Counted from the first letter of the stretch, positions 7,878-17,843 are shown. The stretch: DNA of 64,000 nt from Rhodococcus spelaei (GCF_006704125.1 NZ_VIGH01000002.1:186001-250000); one strand, 5' to 3'. The notes: generated from the letters alone by a model not told the origin. Numbers and translations: made by a program.

Positions 7878-9569
7878 GTGACCACCGAGCCCGCGTCCGC
7901 GCCAGCCGCACCGTCCACCGGCACCGCCGCCGAGCCCGCGGTGGTGGACAAGTCCGCCAAGGCGCTGACCGCGGAGGCGACGCGGCGACGGACCTTCGCC
8001 GTCATCTCGCACCCCGACGCCGGTAAGTCGACGCTCACCGAGGCGTTGGCGCTGCACGCGAAGATGATCGCCGAGGCGGGCGCCGTGCACGGCAAGGCGG
8101 GCCGGCGCTCCACCGTCTCGGACTGGATGGAAATGGAGAAGGCCCGCGGCATCTCCGTCAGTTCCACCGCTCTGCAGTTCAGCTACCACTCCTCCGAGAC
8201 GCCCGACGACCAGGTCAACGTCATCAACCTGGTCGACACGCCCGGCCACTCCGACTTCTCCGAGGACACCTACCGGGTACTCACCGCCGTCGACGCCGCG
8301 GTCATGCTCATCGACGCCGCCAAGGGCCTCGAACCGCAGACACTCAAGCTGTTCCAGGTGTGTCGCCACCGCGGCATCCCGGTCATCACGGTGATCAACA
8401 AGTGGGACCGGCCCGGCCAGACGCCGCTCGAACTGCTCGACGAGATCCACGAGCGGATCGGACTGACCCCGACGCCGCTGTACTGGCCGGTCGGCATCGC
8501 CGGCGACTTCCGCGGCCTGCTGCGCCGCGGCGAGGACGGCGCCGCGACCGAGTACATCCGGTTCACCCGCACCGCGGGTGGCGCCAAGATCGCCCCCGAG
8601 GAGATCCTGGACGCCGAGGCCGCCGCCGCTCGCGAGGGCGGCGAGTGGGAGACGGCGGCCGAGGAGAGCGAACTGCTCTCGGCGAGCGGCCAGGACCACG
8701 ATCAGGAGATGTTCCTGGCCGGGCAGACCTCGCCGGTCATCTTTGCCTCCGCGATGCTGAACTTCGGCGTCCGGCAGATCCTCGACACCCTGGTCGCGCT
8801 CGCCCCCGCCCCCGGACCGCGCGACGACGTCAAGGGCACCCCGCGCACGGTGACCGACCCGTTCAGCGCGGTGGTGTTCAAGGTGCAGGCGGGCATGGAC
8901 ACCGCGCACCGCGACCGGCTCGCGTTCATGCGAATCGTCTCCGGGGTCTTCGAGCGCGGGATGGTCGTCACCCACGCGCAGACCGGTAAGCCGTTCACCA
9001 CCAAGTACGCGCAGACCGTCTTCGGCCGCGAGCGCTCCACCGTCGAGTCGGCCTACCCGGGCGACGTGGTCGGTCTGGTCAACGCGACCGCCCTGGCACC
9101 CGGGCACACCCTGTTCACCGACAAGAAGGTCGAGTTCCCGCCGATCCCGTCGTTCGCCCCGGAGCACTTCTCGGTGCTGCGCGCCGAGAGCGCCAGCAAG
9201 TACAAGCAGTTCCGTCGCGCGGTCGAGCAGCTCGACTCCGAGGGCGTCGTGCAGATCCTTCGCAACGACATCCGCGGCGACGCGGCACCGGTGATGGCCG
9301 CGGTCGGGCCGATGCAGTTCGAGGTGGTGGCCGCCCGGATGAAGGCGGAGTTCTCCGTCGAGGCCCGGATGGAGGGCCTGCCGTACCAGCTCGCGCGCCG
9401 CACCGACGCCGAGTCCGCGACCGAACTCGGTCGCCAGCGCGGGGTCGAGGTGTTCACCCGGTCCGACGGGGTCATGCTCGCCCTCGTCAGCGACAAGTGG
9501 CGCCTGCAGTACATCCAGAAGGAGCATCCGGAACTCACTCTCGAGCCGCTGGTCGCGACTGCGGACTGA
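7878..9569 (+). CDS. prfC: Peptide chain release factor 3
   Basis: The 563-residue translational GTPase recycles RF1/RF2 from terminating ribosomes. GTPase motifs are clear: SHPDAGKSTLTEAL (G1, ~50), the switch region around KARGISVSSTALQF (G2), VDTPGHSDFSEDTYR (G3) and NKWDRPG (G4). Domain II and the RF3-specific C-terminal domain (AVGPMQFEVVAARMKAEF ... SDKWRLQYIQKEHP) follow. An Ala/Pro-rich N-terminal extension of ~25 residues precedes the GTPase. GTG 7878 follows TTAGGAA. RF3 is patchily distributed in actinobacteria. pnuC starts five bases after its stop, so the two are probably co-transcribed. Confidence 0.95.
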   Translation: MTTEPASAPAAPSTGTAAEPAVVDKSAKALTAEATRRRTFAVISHPDAGKSTLTEALALHAKMIAEAGAVHGKAGRRSTVSDWMEMEKARGISVSSTALQFSYHSSETPDDQVNVINLVDTPGHSDFSEDTYRVLTAVDAAVMLIDAAKGLEPQTLKLFQVCRHRGIPVITVINKWDRPGQTPLELLDEIHERIGLTPTPLYWPVGIAGDFRGLLRRGEDGAATEYIRFTRTAGGAKIAPEEILDAEAAAAREGGEWETAAEESELLSASGQDHDQEMFLAGQTSPVIFASAMLNFGVRQILDTLVALAPAPGPRDDVKGTPRTVTDPFSAVVFKVQAGMDTAHRDRLAFMRIVSGVFERGMVVTHAQTGKPFTTKYAQTVFGRERSTVESAYPGDVVGLVNATALAPGHTLFTDKKVEFPPIPSFAPEHFSVLRAESASKYKQFRRAVEQLDSEGVVQILRNDIRGDAAPVMAAVGPMQFEVVAARMKAEFSVEARMEGLPYQLARRTDAESATELGRQRGVEVFTRSDGVMLALVSDKWRLQYIQKEHPELTLEPLVATAD

Positions 9570-9574
9570 CCGTC

Positions 9575-10234
9575 GTGAGCCCCCTGCTCGCCCTGTTCGA
9601 CGCGCAGATCCACATCGGCAGTGCCTCGATCCTGTGGCGTGAGGTGATCGGCAACGGGTTCGGCATCGCCTCCGCGATCGGCGGGATGAAGCGCGTGGTG
9701 TGGGCCTGGCCGGTCGGCATCGCGGGAAATGCGTTGCTGTTCACCGTGTTCATGGGCGCGCTGTTCCACACCCCGCAGGACCTGAACCTGTACGGGCAGG
9801 CGGGCAGGCAGGTGATGTTCATTTCGGTGAGCGTCTACGGCTGGACGCAGTGGCTTCGCTCGCGGCACGCCTCCGGCGAGGCGGTCCTGCCGCGCTGGGC
9901 GTCCCGCCGGGACCGCCTGCTACTGGTCGCCGGAATGGTCGTCGGGAGGGTGGTTTTCGCGCAGATCTTCGAACGGATCGGGTCGTACGGCCCGTGGCCG
10001 GAAGCCTGGATCTTCACCGGTTCGATACTCGCGACCTACGGCATGGCGCGCGGATGGACCGAGTTCTGGCTGATCTGGATCGGCGTGGACATCGTCGGCG
10101 TCCCGCAGTTGCTGCACGCGGGGTACTACCCGTCGGCGGTGCTGTACGTGGTGTACGGGGCCTTCGTGATCTGGGGTTTCGCGGTGTGGCTACGGATCAC
10201 GCGGCGCGGGAATCTGCAGCCTGTGAGCCCCTAA
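9575..10234 (+). CDS. pnuC: PnuC-type nicotinamide riboside/NMN transporter
   Basis: The 219-residue membrane protein has about seven hydrophobic helices. WREVIGNGFGIASAIGGMKR and VWAWPVGIAGNALLF near the N-terminus, and EFWLIWIGVDIVGVPQLLHAGYYPSAVLY near the C-terminus, are PnuC hallmarks; the conserved Trp, Glu and Asn residues bind the pyridine nucleoside. PnuC is a facilitator that supplies NAD precursors trapped by a cytoplasmic kinase. GTG 9575 lies five bases after prfC, suggesting translational coupling. No NadR/kinase gene is nearby. Confidence 0.9.
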   Translation: MSPLLALFDAQIHIGSASILWREVIGNGFGIASAIGGMKRVVWAWPVGIAGNALLFTVFMGALFHTPQDLNLYGQAGRQVMFISVSVYGWTQWLRSRHASGEAVLPRWASRRDRLLLVAGMVVGRVVFAQIFERIGSYGPWPEAWIFTGSILATYGMARGWTEFWLIWIGVDIVGVPQLLHAGYYPSAVLYVVYGAFVIWGFAVWLRITRRGNLQPVSP

Positions 10235-10345
10235 CCGTTTCCTGGTGTTTCACCGACGGTACCGCCGACCTGTCCGCGAGTCCGCGCGGTGGCACCCGGC
10301 TGCGCCTGCCCCGCCGCAGACAGGCGACGAGGCAGGCGAGCACGC

Positions 10346-10362
10346 ACCCCGCCGGACGGGGT
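10346..10362 (-). terminator. Short GC hairpin at the 3' end of the secreted-protein gene
   Basis: ACCCCG (10346-10351) and CGGGGT (10357-10362) flank a five-base loop right at the minus-strand stop codon, in the gap between convergent pnuC and the secreted-protein gene. There is no T-run; a weak candidate only. Confidence 0.3.
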
Positions 10363-11147
10363 CAGCTACCTGAACTGCCTGCGCTTCCCGAACTTCCCGC
10401 ACTGCCCGAGCTCAGCGACGGCAACGTCTCGAAATCCCAGGTGTTGCAGCCAAATTTCACGTTGTCCGCGAAGCTGGTGCTCGCACTCGCGCCGGTGCCG
10501 ACCCGGATCCCGTAGGCACGGATCTCGGCCTTCGGGTTGGCCGCCTTGATGTCGGCCAACGACACCGCCTGGCGCCCGGTGGCGCCCGCAATGTCCCTCG
10601 AACTCCACCACTTCCCGTTCTCCAGCGCGTCGTAGCTGTGCCACTGCCCCGCCGCAGGGATGCCGCCGTTGCGAGACGCCTCCCAGGTCAACGCGGTGAA
10701 TCCGTCGGCCGCGCCGTCGGTGCGATTGGCGCCCCACACCCGCAGCTGGTACGCGGGGGCGACGGTGCTGTCGAGGAACACGTTGTACCCGAGCCCTGCG
10801 GCATCGGCGAGCGGAGTGCGGGTCGGCTGGTAGTAGGTCACCGCCTCCGAGGTGGAGTTCACCCCGAAGTTCAGCGCACCGTTGCCGGTGCCGCCCGCAA
10901 CGCCCTCGGGGTTGTCGACGAACCGCGGACCGTTGCTCTCGATCGGCAGCCATCCCCACGTGAAGAACGGAAACACCTGGGTGGTGCCGCAGGTCAGGCT
11001 CCCCGTGGAGGATCCGTCGTTGCTGCCAGCGCTACCGCTACTGCCGAAATCCGGCAGCTGCGCGGAGGCCGGTGCCGCCATCCCGACCAGTGTTGCCGCC
11101 GCCGCTGCCGCGGCCAACCCTCCGAGCCGAAACTTCCGAGACGTCAT
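10362..11147 (-). CDS. Secreted protein with Gly/Ser low-complexity ends
   Basis: The 261-residue protein starts with a classical signal peptide: MTSRKFR, an Ala-rich core, and AxA at PASAQLP (~27). After cleavage comes a Ser/Gly linker (SSGSAGSNDGSSTGS), then a ~180-residue globular domain with two cysteines (LTCGTTQ and KFGCNTWDFE) and many aromatic residues. The protein ends in a second Ser/Gly repeat (SGSAGSSGSAGSSGS). Linkers at both ends suggest a surface or envelope protein. I do not recognise the family. ATG 11147 has GAGAGGGA at proper spacing. It is likely a single-gene transcript. Confidence 0.75.
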   Translation of the reverse strand: MTSRKFRLGGLAAAAAAATLVGMAAPASAQLPDFGSSGSAGSNDGSSTGSLTCGTTQVFPFFTWGWLPIESNGPRFVDNPEGVAGGTGNGALNFGVNSTSEAVTYYQPTRTPLADAAGLGYNVFLDSTVAPAYQLRVWGANRTDGAADGFTALTWEASRNGGIPAAGQWHSYDALENGKWWSSRDIAGATGRQAVSLADIKAANPKAEIRAYGIRVGTGASASTSFADNVKFGCNTWDFETLPSLSSGSAGSSGSAGSSGS

Positions 11148-11487
11148 ACGCAAATCCCTCTCGTCCGAACGCATCCAGACGAGGGCTGCACGCAACCCCC
11201 GACGGTGCGCTTCCCGGTTGTGGGTTCCGTCACAGCATGAAACCCGACGTGAACTTAACACGACAAAAGACCCACCGCTCTGCGGCGGAAAAGCCAGGTG
11301 GTGGCCAACTCTCACGCACACATGCGGTCGAGGCCCGGATCGGCGAATTGAAAACCCTGGACTACGAGGACTTTTCGAACAAACACCGACCCGAGACCGC
11401 CACACCGCCCGCGCAGTTCGAATCGGTTCCCGCCGCACTCACCGAGCCCTGATGATTCACTAACGGCCGCCGAGATTTTCGTCCATA
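11148..11487. other. Intergenic region upstream of the secreted-protein gene
   Basis: This stretch is less GC-rich than its surroundings and probably carries the minus-strand promoter and 5' UTR of the secreted-protein gene. No open frame with a ribosome site and sensible codon use was seen, and no RNA gene. Confidence 0.4.
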
Positions 11488-11531
11488 CCTTGGGTCCGGT
11501 CGAAGCCACCGGAGCTCGACCCGACCCAAGG
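11488..11531. terminator. 16-bp inverted repeat between the SDR and secreted-protein genes
   Basis: Arms 11488-11503 and 11516-11531 are complementary over 16 bases with one mismatch and a 12-base loop. On the minus strand the hairpin lies 91 bases beyond the SDR stop, so it can end that transcript. On the plus strand its right arm covers the AAGG of an AAGGAG ribosome site at 11528-11533 that precedes a 21-codon frame. Confidence 0.5.
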
Positions 11532-11538
11532 AGTCACC

Positions 11539-11604
11539 ATGTCCGATTCCCTCACCCCCAGCTCCGTGCGTCGCCGCATCGGCCTGGCGGTCGGCGCCCG
11601 GTAG
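11539..11604 (+). CDS. Possible 21-residue peptide with strong ribosome site
   Basis: An ATG at 11539 sits five bases after AAGGAG and opens a 21-codon frame beginning MSDSLTPSS and ending VGAR before TAG. The peptide is basic at its C-terminal half and matches nothing I recognise. It could be a regulatory leader peptide, the surviving 5' end of a decayed gene, or chance. The overlapping hairpin (11488-11531) would hide the ribosome site. Low confidence. Confidence 0.25.
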   Translation: MSDSLTPSSVRRRIGLAVGAR

Positions 11605-11622
11605 GTGCAACACACTCGATCG

Positions 11623-12477
11623 CTAGATTCCGGCCCGTCGGACCAGGGCGTCCACCAGCCCGGGCGAGAGTGAGTCGACGAACCGCAGCAGCTCGGCATA
11701 GCTGGGCATCAGCTCCACCGGCCGTGTCCGCACGGCCCGCACCAGCCAGTCGGCCGCCTGCTGCGGGGTGAGCGCGGCCATCGAGTCGTAGTCCTTCGTC
11801 GGCGCGATCATCGGCGTGCGGATCAGCGGGAAGTGCACGGTCGTCACGGCCACCCCTCGACCCGACACCTCCGCGCCCAGGTCCCGACCGAACGCGGTGA
11901 TCGCGGACTTCGACGCGTGATAGGCCGCGAACTTCGGCATCACCCGGCCGGGGACGCCCCACGTCGCGACGTTCACCACGTGCCCCTGCCCGCGCTCGAG
12001 CATCTCGGGCAGCATCGCCAGAGTCAGTCGAACCGGGCCGAAGTAGTTGAGCGCCATGGTCCGTTCGTAGTCGTGGAAACGGTCGAGCGATTCCTCGACG
12101 GTGCGGCGGATCGACCGGCCTGCATTGTTGACCAGCACGTCCACCGGCCCGTGCTCGGCCAGCACCACCTCGGTGAGCTGCTCGACCGATGCCGCGTCCG
12201 TCAGGTCGCAGGGGATCGCGTGCGCCACCCCGCCCGCGCCGCGGATCTCGTCGCGCACCGCCTCGAGTGCCTCGACCCCGCGGGCCACCAGCACGACCTC
12301 CGCGCCGAGTTCGGCGAACCGGTGCGCGGCCGCCTCCCCGACGCCGGACGACGCCCCGGTCAGCAGGATCGCCTTCCCGTCGAGCCCTCCGTCACCTGAC
12401 CCGGTCAGGCGGCCGGCGAGCGAGCGGATCGAGGGCACCGGGTTGAGCGCGGCCCTGGCGAGCATCTCGGAAATCAT
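11623..12477 (-). CDS. Short-chain dehydrogenase/reductase
   Basis: The 284-residue enzyme has the SDR pattern: KAILLTGASSGVGEAAAHRF (nucleotide-binding TGxxxGxG, ~40-47), VLVNNAGRS (NNAG), and a YxxxK active site in AAYHASKSA. The catalytic Ser position in NVATWGVPGR appears to be Thr or Trp rather than Ser, which is unusual. A C-terminal extension follows the Rossmann domain. ATG 12477 is preferred. It lies directly next to the right-hand arm of a 19-bp inverted repeat, so its only ribosome-site-like sequence (TAGGTG) is inside the stem. A GTG at 12492 in the arm is the alternative. The substrate is unknown, probably a lipid-type ketone or alcohol. Confidence 0.82.
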   Translation of the reverse strand: MISEMLARAALNPVPSIRSLAGRLTGSGDGGLDGKAILLTGASSGVGEAAAHRFAELGAEVVLVARGVEALEAVRDEIRGAGGVAHAIPCDLTDAASVEQLTEVVLAEHGPVDVLVNNAGRSIRRTVEESLDRFHDYERTMALNYFGPVRLTLAMLPEMLERGQGHVVNVATWGVPGRVMPKFAAYHASKSAITAFGRDLGAEVSGRGVAVTTVHFPLIRTPMIAPTKDYDSMAALTPQQAADWLVRAVRTRPVELMPSYAELLRFVDSLSPGLVDALVRRAGI

Positions 12478-12542
12478 CCGTCGAGTGTGCACCTACCGCC
12501 GGATCGCCCGAGAACGAACGTCCGTAGGTGCACACTCGACGG
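12478..12542 (-). promoter_or_regulatory. 19-bp perfect inverted repeat abutting the SDR start
   Basis: Bases 12478-12496 and 12524-12542 are perfect reverse complements, separated by a 27-base loop. One arm touches the stop of the 3-hydroxyisobutyryl-CoA hydrolase gene and the other touches the SDR ATG. In the minus-strand transcript the stem would sequester the SDR ribosome-binding region. It could act as terminator, attenuator, translation switch or operator, or be a small mobile repeat. Confidence 0.7.
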
Positions 12543-12543
12543 G

Positions 12544-13542
12544 CTAACCGAACAGGGCGGCGATCGCGTCGGGGTCGACCGCGTCCAGCGTCGCGGGCGA
12601 CCAGGACGGATTGCGGTCCTTGTCGACCAGCACTGCCCGCACCCCCTCGGCGAAGTCCGGAGCCCGGGTGACCGGACCGGTGAGGGCCAGCTCGCGCTCC
12701 AGACAGCCCGACAGCGAATCGGTCGCGCCGCGGGTGATCAACTCCGCGGTGACGAACTGGCTGGTCGGCGAGTGCGCGAGCATCGCCGCACGGGTCTGCT
12801 CGGTCCACGCGTCAGCGCCGGTGAGCCGGCCCAGCATCTGTGCGGGCGTCCCGGAGCCGAAGACCTCGTCGATCTGCGCCTGGCGGTCCGCGAGCGGCGC
12901 CTCGGCGGCCGCTTCGGCGAACTTGTCCAGCCCCTCGGTCAGCGAGCCGGCGCGGATCGCGTCCGCCAGCTCGGGCAGTCGCTCGCTCGGAACGAAGTGC
13001 GTCGCCAGGCCGAACGCGAGCGCATCGCCCGCCCCCGCCCGGGCTCCGGTGAGCCCCAAGTACATTCCGGCCGCGCCGCGCAGTCGGGGCAGGAAGTGCC
13101 CGGCCCCGACGTCCGGGAAGAAGCCGATGGCCGTCTCGGGCATGGCGAGCACAGCCCGCTCGGTGACCACCCGCACCGACCCGTGCACGGAGATCCCGAG
13201 CCCGCCGCCCATTGCCGCGCCGTCGATCAGCGCGACGTACGGCTTCGGGTACTCCCCGATCAATTCGTTGAGGCGGTACTCGGAGGCGAAGAACTCGTGA
13301 ACGAATTGAGGGTCGCGCCGCAGCACCGCAGCCCGGACCGCCTTGATGTCGCCACCCGCGCAGAAGGCCCGCTCGGAGGCGCTGGTCACCAGCACCGTCT
13401 CGACGGCCGGGTCCTCGCGCCAGGCGAGGAGCGGTTCGTGGAGGTCGCGGATCATGCTCGGGTCCAGCGCGTTGAGTGCATTCGGGCGGTCGAGGACGAT
13501 CTCGCCCACACCCCCGCTCACGCTGGTCCTGATGAACGTCAT
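12544..13542 (-). CDS. 3-hydroxyisobutyryl-CoA hydrolase-type enoyl-CoA hydratase family protein
   Basis: The 332-residue crotonase-fold protein is probably a valine-catabolic hydrolase that frees 3-hydroxyisobutyrate from its CoA ester. Oxyanion-hole segments are AFCAGGDIKAV (~60-70) and GAAMGGGLGIS (~108-118). ETAIGFFPDVGAGHFLPRL is the form that separates HIBYL-CoA hydrolases from ordinary enoyl-CoA hydratases, as does the length beyond the usual ~260. ATG 13542 has GGGAG at a normal distance. The SDR lies downstream across an inverted repeat; a dehydrogenase for the product would make sense, but the SDR is not a classical 3-hydroxyisobutyrate dehydrogenase. Confidence 0.85.
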   Translation of the reverse strand: MTFIRTSVSGGVGEIVLDRPNALNALDPSMIRDLHEPLLAWREDPAVETVLVTSASERAFCAGGDIKAVRAAVLRRDPQFVHEFFASEYRLNELIGEYPKPYVALIDGAAMGGGLGISVHGSVRVVTERAVLAMPETAIGFFPDVGAGHFLPRLRGAAGMYLGLTGARAGAGDALAFGLATHFVPSERLPELADAIRAGSLTEGLDKFAEAAAEAPLADRQAQIDEVFGSGTPAQMLGRLTGADAWTEQTRAAMLAHSPTSQFVTAELITRGATDSLSGCLERELALTGPVTRAPDFAEGVRAVLVDKDRNPSWSPATLDAVDPDAIAALFG

Positions 13543-13564
13543 ACCCGCTCCCGTCGCACGCCGT

Positions 13565-14245
13565 TCACGGCCACAGGGTCTCGGTGGACCATCCCGTCGG
13601 GGCGGCCCGCCGATACCGCCACCGCTGGTGTCTGCGGCCCGGATCGGCGAGCCAGAACTCGACGCTGTCCGGGACCAGGCACCAAGCCTGCCAGCCCCGA
13701 GCGACGAAGTCGGGATCGGCCTCGATTCGCGCACCCGCCGCGGCGACAGCACGGTCGTACTCGGCCTCGTCGGTGAGCGGCTCGCTCTGCCTGCTCGCCG
13801 CGGCCACCGCCCGCGCCGTCGCCGACCGTTCCAAGTAGTCACGCGCACTGATCTCGGCCGATCCTGCCTCGACGCGGCCGCGCACCCGGACCTGACGGCC
13901 TCGCCCCGGCCAGTGGAACGTCAGCGCCGCGGCGGGGTTCTCGGCGAGCTGGCGGCCCTTCGGTGAGTCGGTGGCACCCGAGAACCACCAGCCGTGTTCG
14001 TCGACGTCCTTGAGTGTCAGCACCCTGGCGTCGACGTCTCCCGTCGAGGTCGCCGTCGACAGCACCGTCGTCTGCGGATTCGGTTCGCCGGCCGCGACCG
14101 CCTCCTCGAGCCACCGCAGGAACAGGACGGAGGGCTGCGTCGGGATCTGGCCGGGGTCCACTGCGGGGTCGCCCGGCAGCGAGGGCAGGGCGCGCAGCCA
14201 GGCCCTGGTGTCGGGAAACGCGGACCGGGGTGGGAGGTCGGGCAT
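13565..14245 (-). CDS. Pyridoxamine 5'-phosphate oxidase-family flavoprotein
   Basis: The 226-residue protein has the split-barrel FMN fold. RVLTLKDVDEHGWWFSGATDSPKGRQLAENPAA contains the FMN-phosphate strand and PKxxxL helix of PdxH. HWPGRGRQVRVRGRVE is the second strand, and FWLADPGRRHQRWRYRR is the C-terminal substrate segment. True PdxH enzymes end in a conserved R-L-x-P; here the tail is TGWSTETLWP, so a related oxidoreductase remains possible. ATG 14245 has AGGG eight bases upstream; GTG 14254 is an alternative. Twenty-two bases separate it from the downstream hydrolase gene, suggesting one transcript. Confidence 0.8.
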   Translation of the reverse strand: MPDLPPRSAFPDTRAWLRALPSLPGDPAVDPGQIPTQPSVLFLRWLEEAVAAGEPNPQTTVLSTATSTGDVDARVLTLKDVDEHGWWFSGATDSPKGRQLAENPAAALTFHWPGRGRQVRVRGRVEAGSAEISARDYLERSATARAVAAASRQSEPLTDEAEYDRAVAAAGARIEADPDFVARGWQAWCLVPDSVEFWLADPGRRHQRWRYRRAAPTGWSTETLWP

Positions 14246-14281
14246 GCTCGACACCCTATGCCCGGCCGTGACCCGGCACTG

Positions 14282-14761
14282 TCAGGCGGACTCGGGCGTG
14301 ATCTCCATCGCGGCCCAGCGATTCGATGTCAGCTGGAAGCTCGGCACGTCGGCGAGCGCGATCACCATCTCGTAGGTCCGCTCGTACCCTGTGTGCGAGA
14401 TCCGCCACTCGCCGTTCTCGTTGCGCGCGTAGCGGTCGTGGTAGAAAGCCGAGCCGCGCAACAACATTCCGTCCTCGGGAATGATCACCGTGTCGGCGAG
14501 TACCCACACACCGGTGGCGGTGTCCCCGTGGACGTCGATTTCCGGCTGCCCGCAGAGGTGCTCGGTGAGAACGTGCGGCCCGAGGGTGATCTCCATGAAC
14601 GAGCACAACGCGTCCCGGTCCTCGAAACCGAGGTGCTCGCCGTAGGTCGCGGTCGCCTCCGGCAGCAACGTCTCCCGGAACACCGACCAGTCCTTGGTGT
14701 CCAAGGCCCGCGTGTAGCGGTGCTTGAGCTTGCTGATCTCGGCGAAGGCCTCCAGATCCAT
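14282..14761 (-). CDS. SnoaL-like/NTF2-fold protein
   Basis: The 159-residue protein belongs to the SnoaL_4 group of small cone-shaped enzymes. LEAFAEISKLKHRYTRALDTKDWSVFRETLLPEATATYG is the diagnostic first helix pair, and FYHDRYARNENGEWRISHTGYERTYE is the final sheet. Members act as hydratases, cyclases or isomerases, often in steroid or polyketide turnover; the substrate is not readable here. ATG 14761 is preceded by GGAGGG eight bases upstream. It is the first gene of a minus-strand run continuing into the PNPOx-like gene. Confidence 0.8.
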   Translation of the reverse strand: MDLEAFAEISKLKHRYTRALDTKDWSVFRETLLPEATATYGEHLGFEDRDALCSFMEITLGPHVLTEHLCGQPEIDVHGDTATGVWVLADTVIIPEDGMLLRGSAFYHDRYARNENGEWRISHTGYERTYEMVIALADVPSFQLTSNRWAAMEITPESA

Positions 14762-14794
14762 GACGCACGCCCTCCGTGACGGTGACCCATGAAC

Positions 14795-14810
14795 AGACAC
14801 TGACCTGTCT
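14795..14810. promoter_or_regulatory. Inverted repeat AGACA-N6-TGTCT upstream of the SnoaL-like gene
   Basis: A five-base perfect dyad with a six-base spacer sits about 35 bases ahead of the minus-strand ATG at 14761, and a TACTCT -10-like hexamer lies just upstream on that strand. Position and symmetry suit a repressor site; the evidence is weak. Confidence 0.25.
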
Positions 14811-14862
14811 CGCAGAGTAGTCGCCTTCACGCGCACGCGGGAGGTGAATAGAACCGGCCGGA

Positions 14863-16658
<1,796 letters not shown>

Positions 16659-16659
<1 letters not shown>

Positions 16660-17588
16660 CAGTGCTCCGTCTCGTGATCGATGATGCGGGCGCCGGGCAC
16701 CGGTCCGTGCGCAATGCGCACGGTCCGGCACACGCCTGCGCCTGCCAGTTCCGCGCCGACCGCGACTGCGGCCTCGGCGTCGGCACAAAGAAATGCGCAG
16801 GTGGGCCCGGAGCCCGAGACGATGCCGGCGAGTGCGCCCGCATCGGTGCCCGCCCGCAGGGTTCGGCGCAGCGCGGGCGCCAGCGACAGCGCCGCGGGCT
16901 GTAGGTCGTTGCCGAGCAGCGGGGCGAGGGCGTGCGGGTCGCCGGAGGCCAGTGCGTGCATGAGTTCCTGGGCGTCGCCGAGCCGCGGCGGGCTGCCCTC
17001 CGCCCGCAGCCGGTCCAGTTCCCGGAACACCGTCGGGGTGCTCAGTCCGCCCTTGGCCAGAGCGAGCACCCAGTGATAGGTGTCGCGGGCGAGCACCGGC
17101 AGGAGCCGCTCGCCGCGGCCGGTGCCGAGGGCGGTGGACCCGTGCAGCGAGAACGGCACGTCGCTGCCGAGCCGCGCGCCGATCTCGCTCAGCTCGGCGC
17201 GTCCGAGTCCGAGCTGCCACAGCTCGTTGAGCCCGACGAGGGCGGCCGCGGCGTCGGCACTGCCGCCCGCCATGCCACCGGCGACGGGGATGCCCTTCGT
17301 GATCGTGATTGCGACGCCGGGGGCGCGACCCGCGCGCTCGGCGAGCAGTTCCGCGGCCCGCCAGACCAGGTTCCGGCGATCGGTGGGGACGGCCCGCGCG
17401 TCGTCGCCGCGTACGGTGACCGACAACTGGTCGGCGTCGGCGAACCGAACGTCGTCGCTGAGCGAGAGCGCCTGGAAGACGGAGGTCAGCTCGTGGTAGC
17501 CGTCTTCCCGGAGGTCACCGACGCCCAGGTGGAGGTTCACCTTCGACGGCGCCCGGACGATCACGGGAAGCGGAACTACGGACAGCAC
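16659..17588 (-). CDS. ispE: 4-(cytidine 5'-diphospho)-2-C-methyl-D-erythritol kinase
   Basis: The 309-residue GHMP kinase phosphorylates CDP-methylerythritol in the MEP isoprenoid pathway. [24 protein letters not shown] is the IspE N-terminal signature, [17 protein letters not shown] is the GHMP ATP loop, and [12 protein letters not shown] is the C-terminal GSGPT motif. GTG 17588 places the catalytic domain at the usual distance from the N-terminus. In mycobacteria ispE follows ksgA directly; here ksgA is 26 kb away, so the block has been split. It is coupled to the ABC-F gene downstream. Confidence 0.95.
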
Positions 17589-17711
17589 AAGGCACCAGCC
17601 TAGTGGAGAAATACCAGCCCGTTGACCGTCGGACCCAGGCCCCCTCGGACCGCGACCCGAACCGCCGACCTCGGGAGGCACAGACCGTCGGCCGTCGACT
17701 CCCGGCGGCGA

Positions 17712-17843
17712 TCAGGCGTGCGGGGCGTCCGTGTCCTCGGCGAACATCGCCTCGATCCGCGCCTTGATCTCTGCGGTACTCATCGCGGCACCGCCACCTG
17801 TTGTGCCGATCGCCGTCACAGCGCCCGCCCCCGACCCCGACAT
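17712..17843 (-). CDS. 43-residue hypothetical protein between WS/DGAT and ispE
   Basis: An ATG at 17843 with GGAGAG seven bases upstream opens a 43-codon frame. The N-terminal half is Gly/Ala/Thr-rich and flexible; the C-terminal half (MSTAEIKARIEAMFAEDTDA) is a charged amphipathic helix. Codons favour G/C at third positions like neighbouring genes. It lies 89 bases after the WS/DGAT stop on the same strand. No family is recognised. A second ATG halfway would give a 23-residue peptide with a weaker site. Real but unproven. Confidence 0.45.
   Translation of the reverse strand: MSGSGAGAVTAIGTTGGGAAMSTAEIKARIEAMFAEDTDAPHA

Noticed and set aside
13565-14245. Assigning the PNPOx-like gene firmly as pdxH
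   Set aside because: The C-terminal R-L-x-P signature of true pyridoxine phosphate oxidases is not present, so only the family is given.
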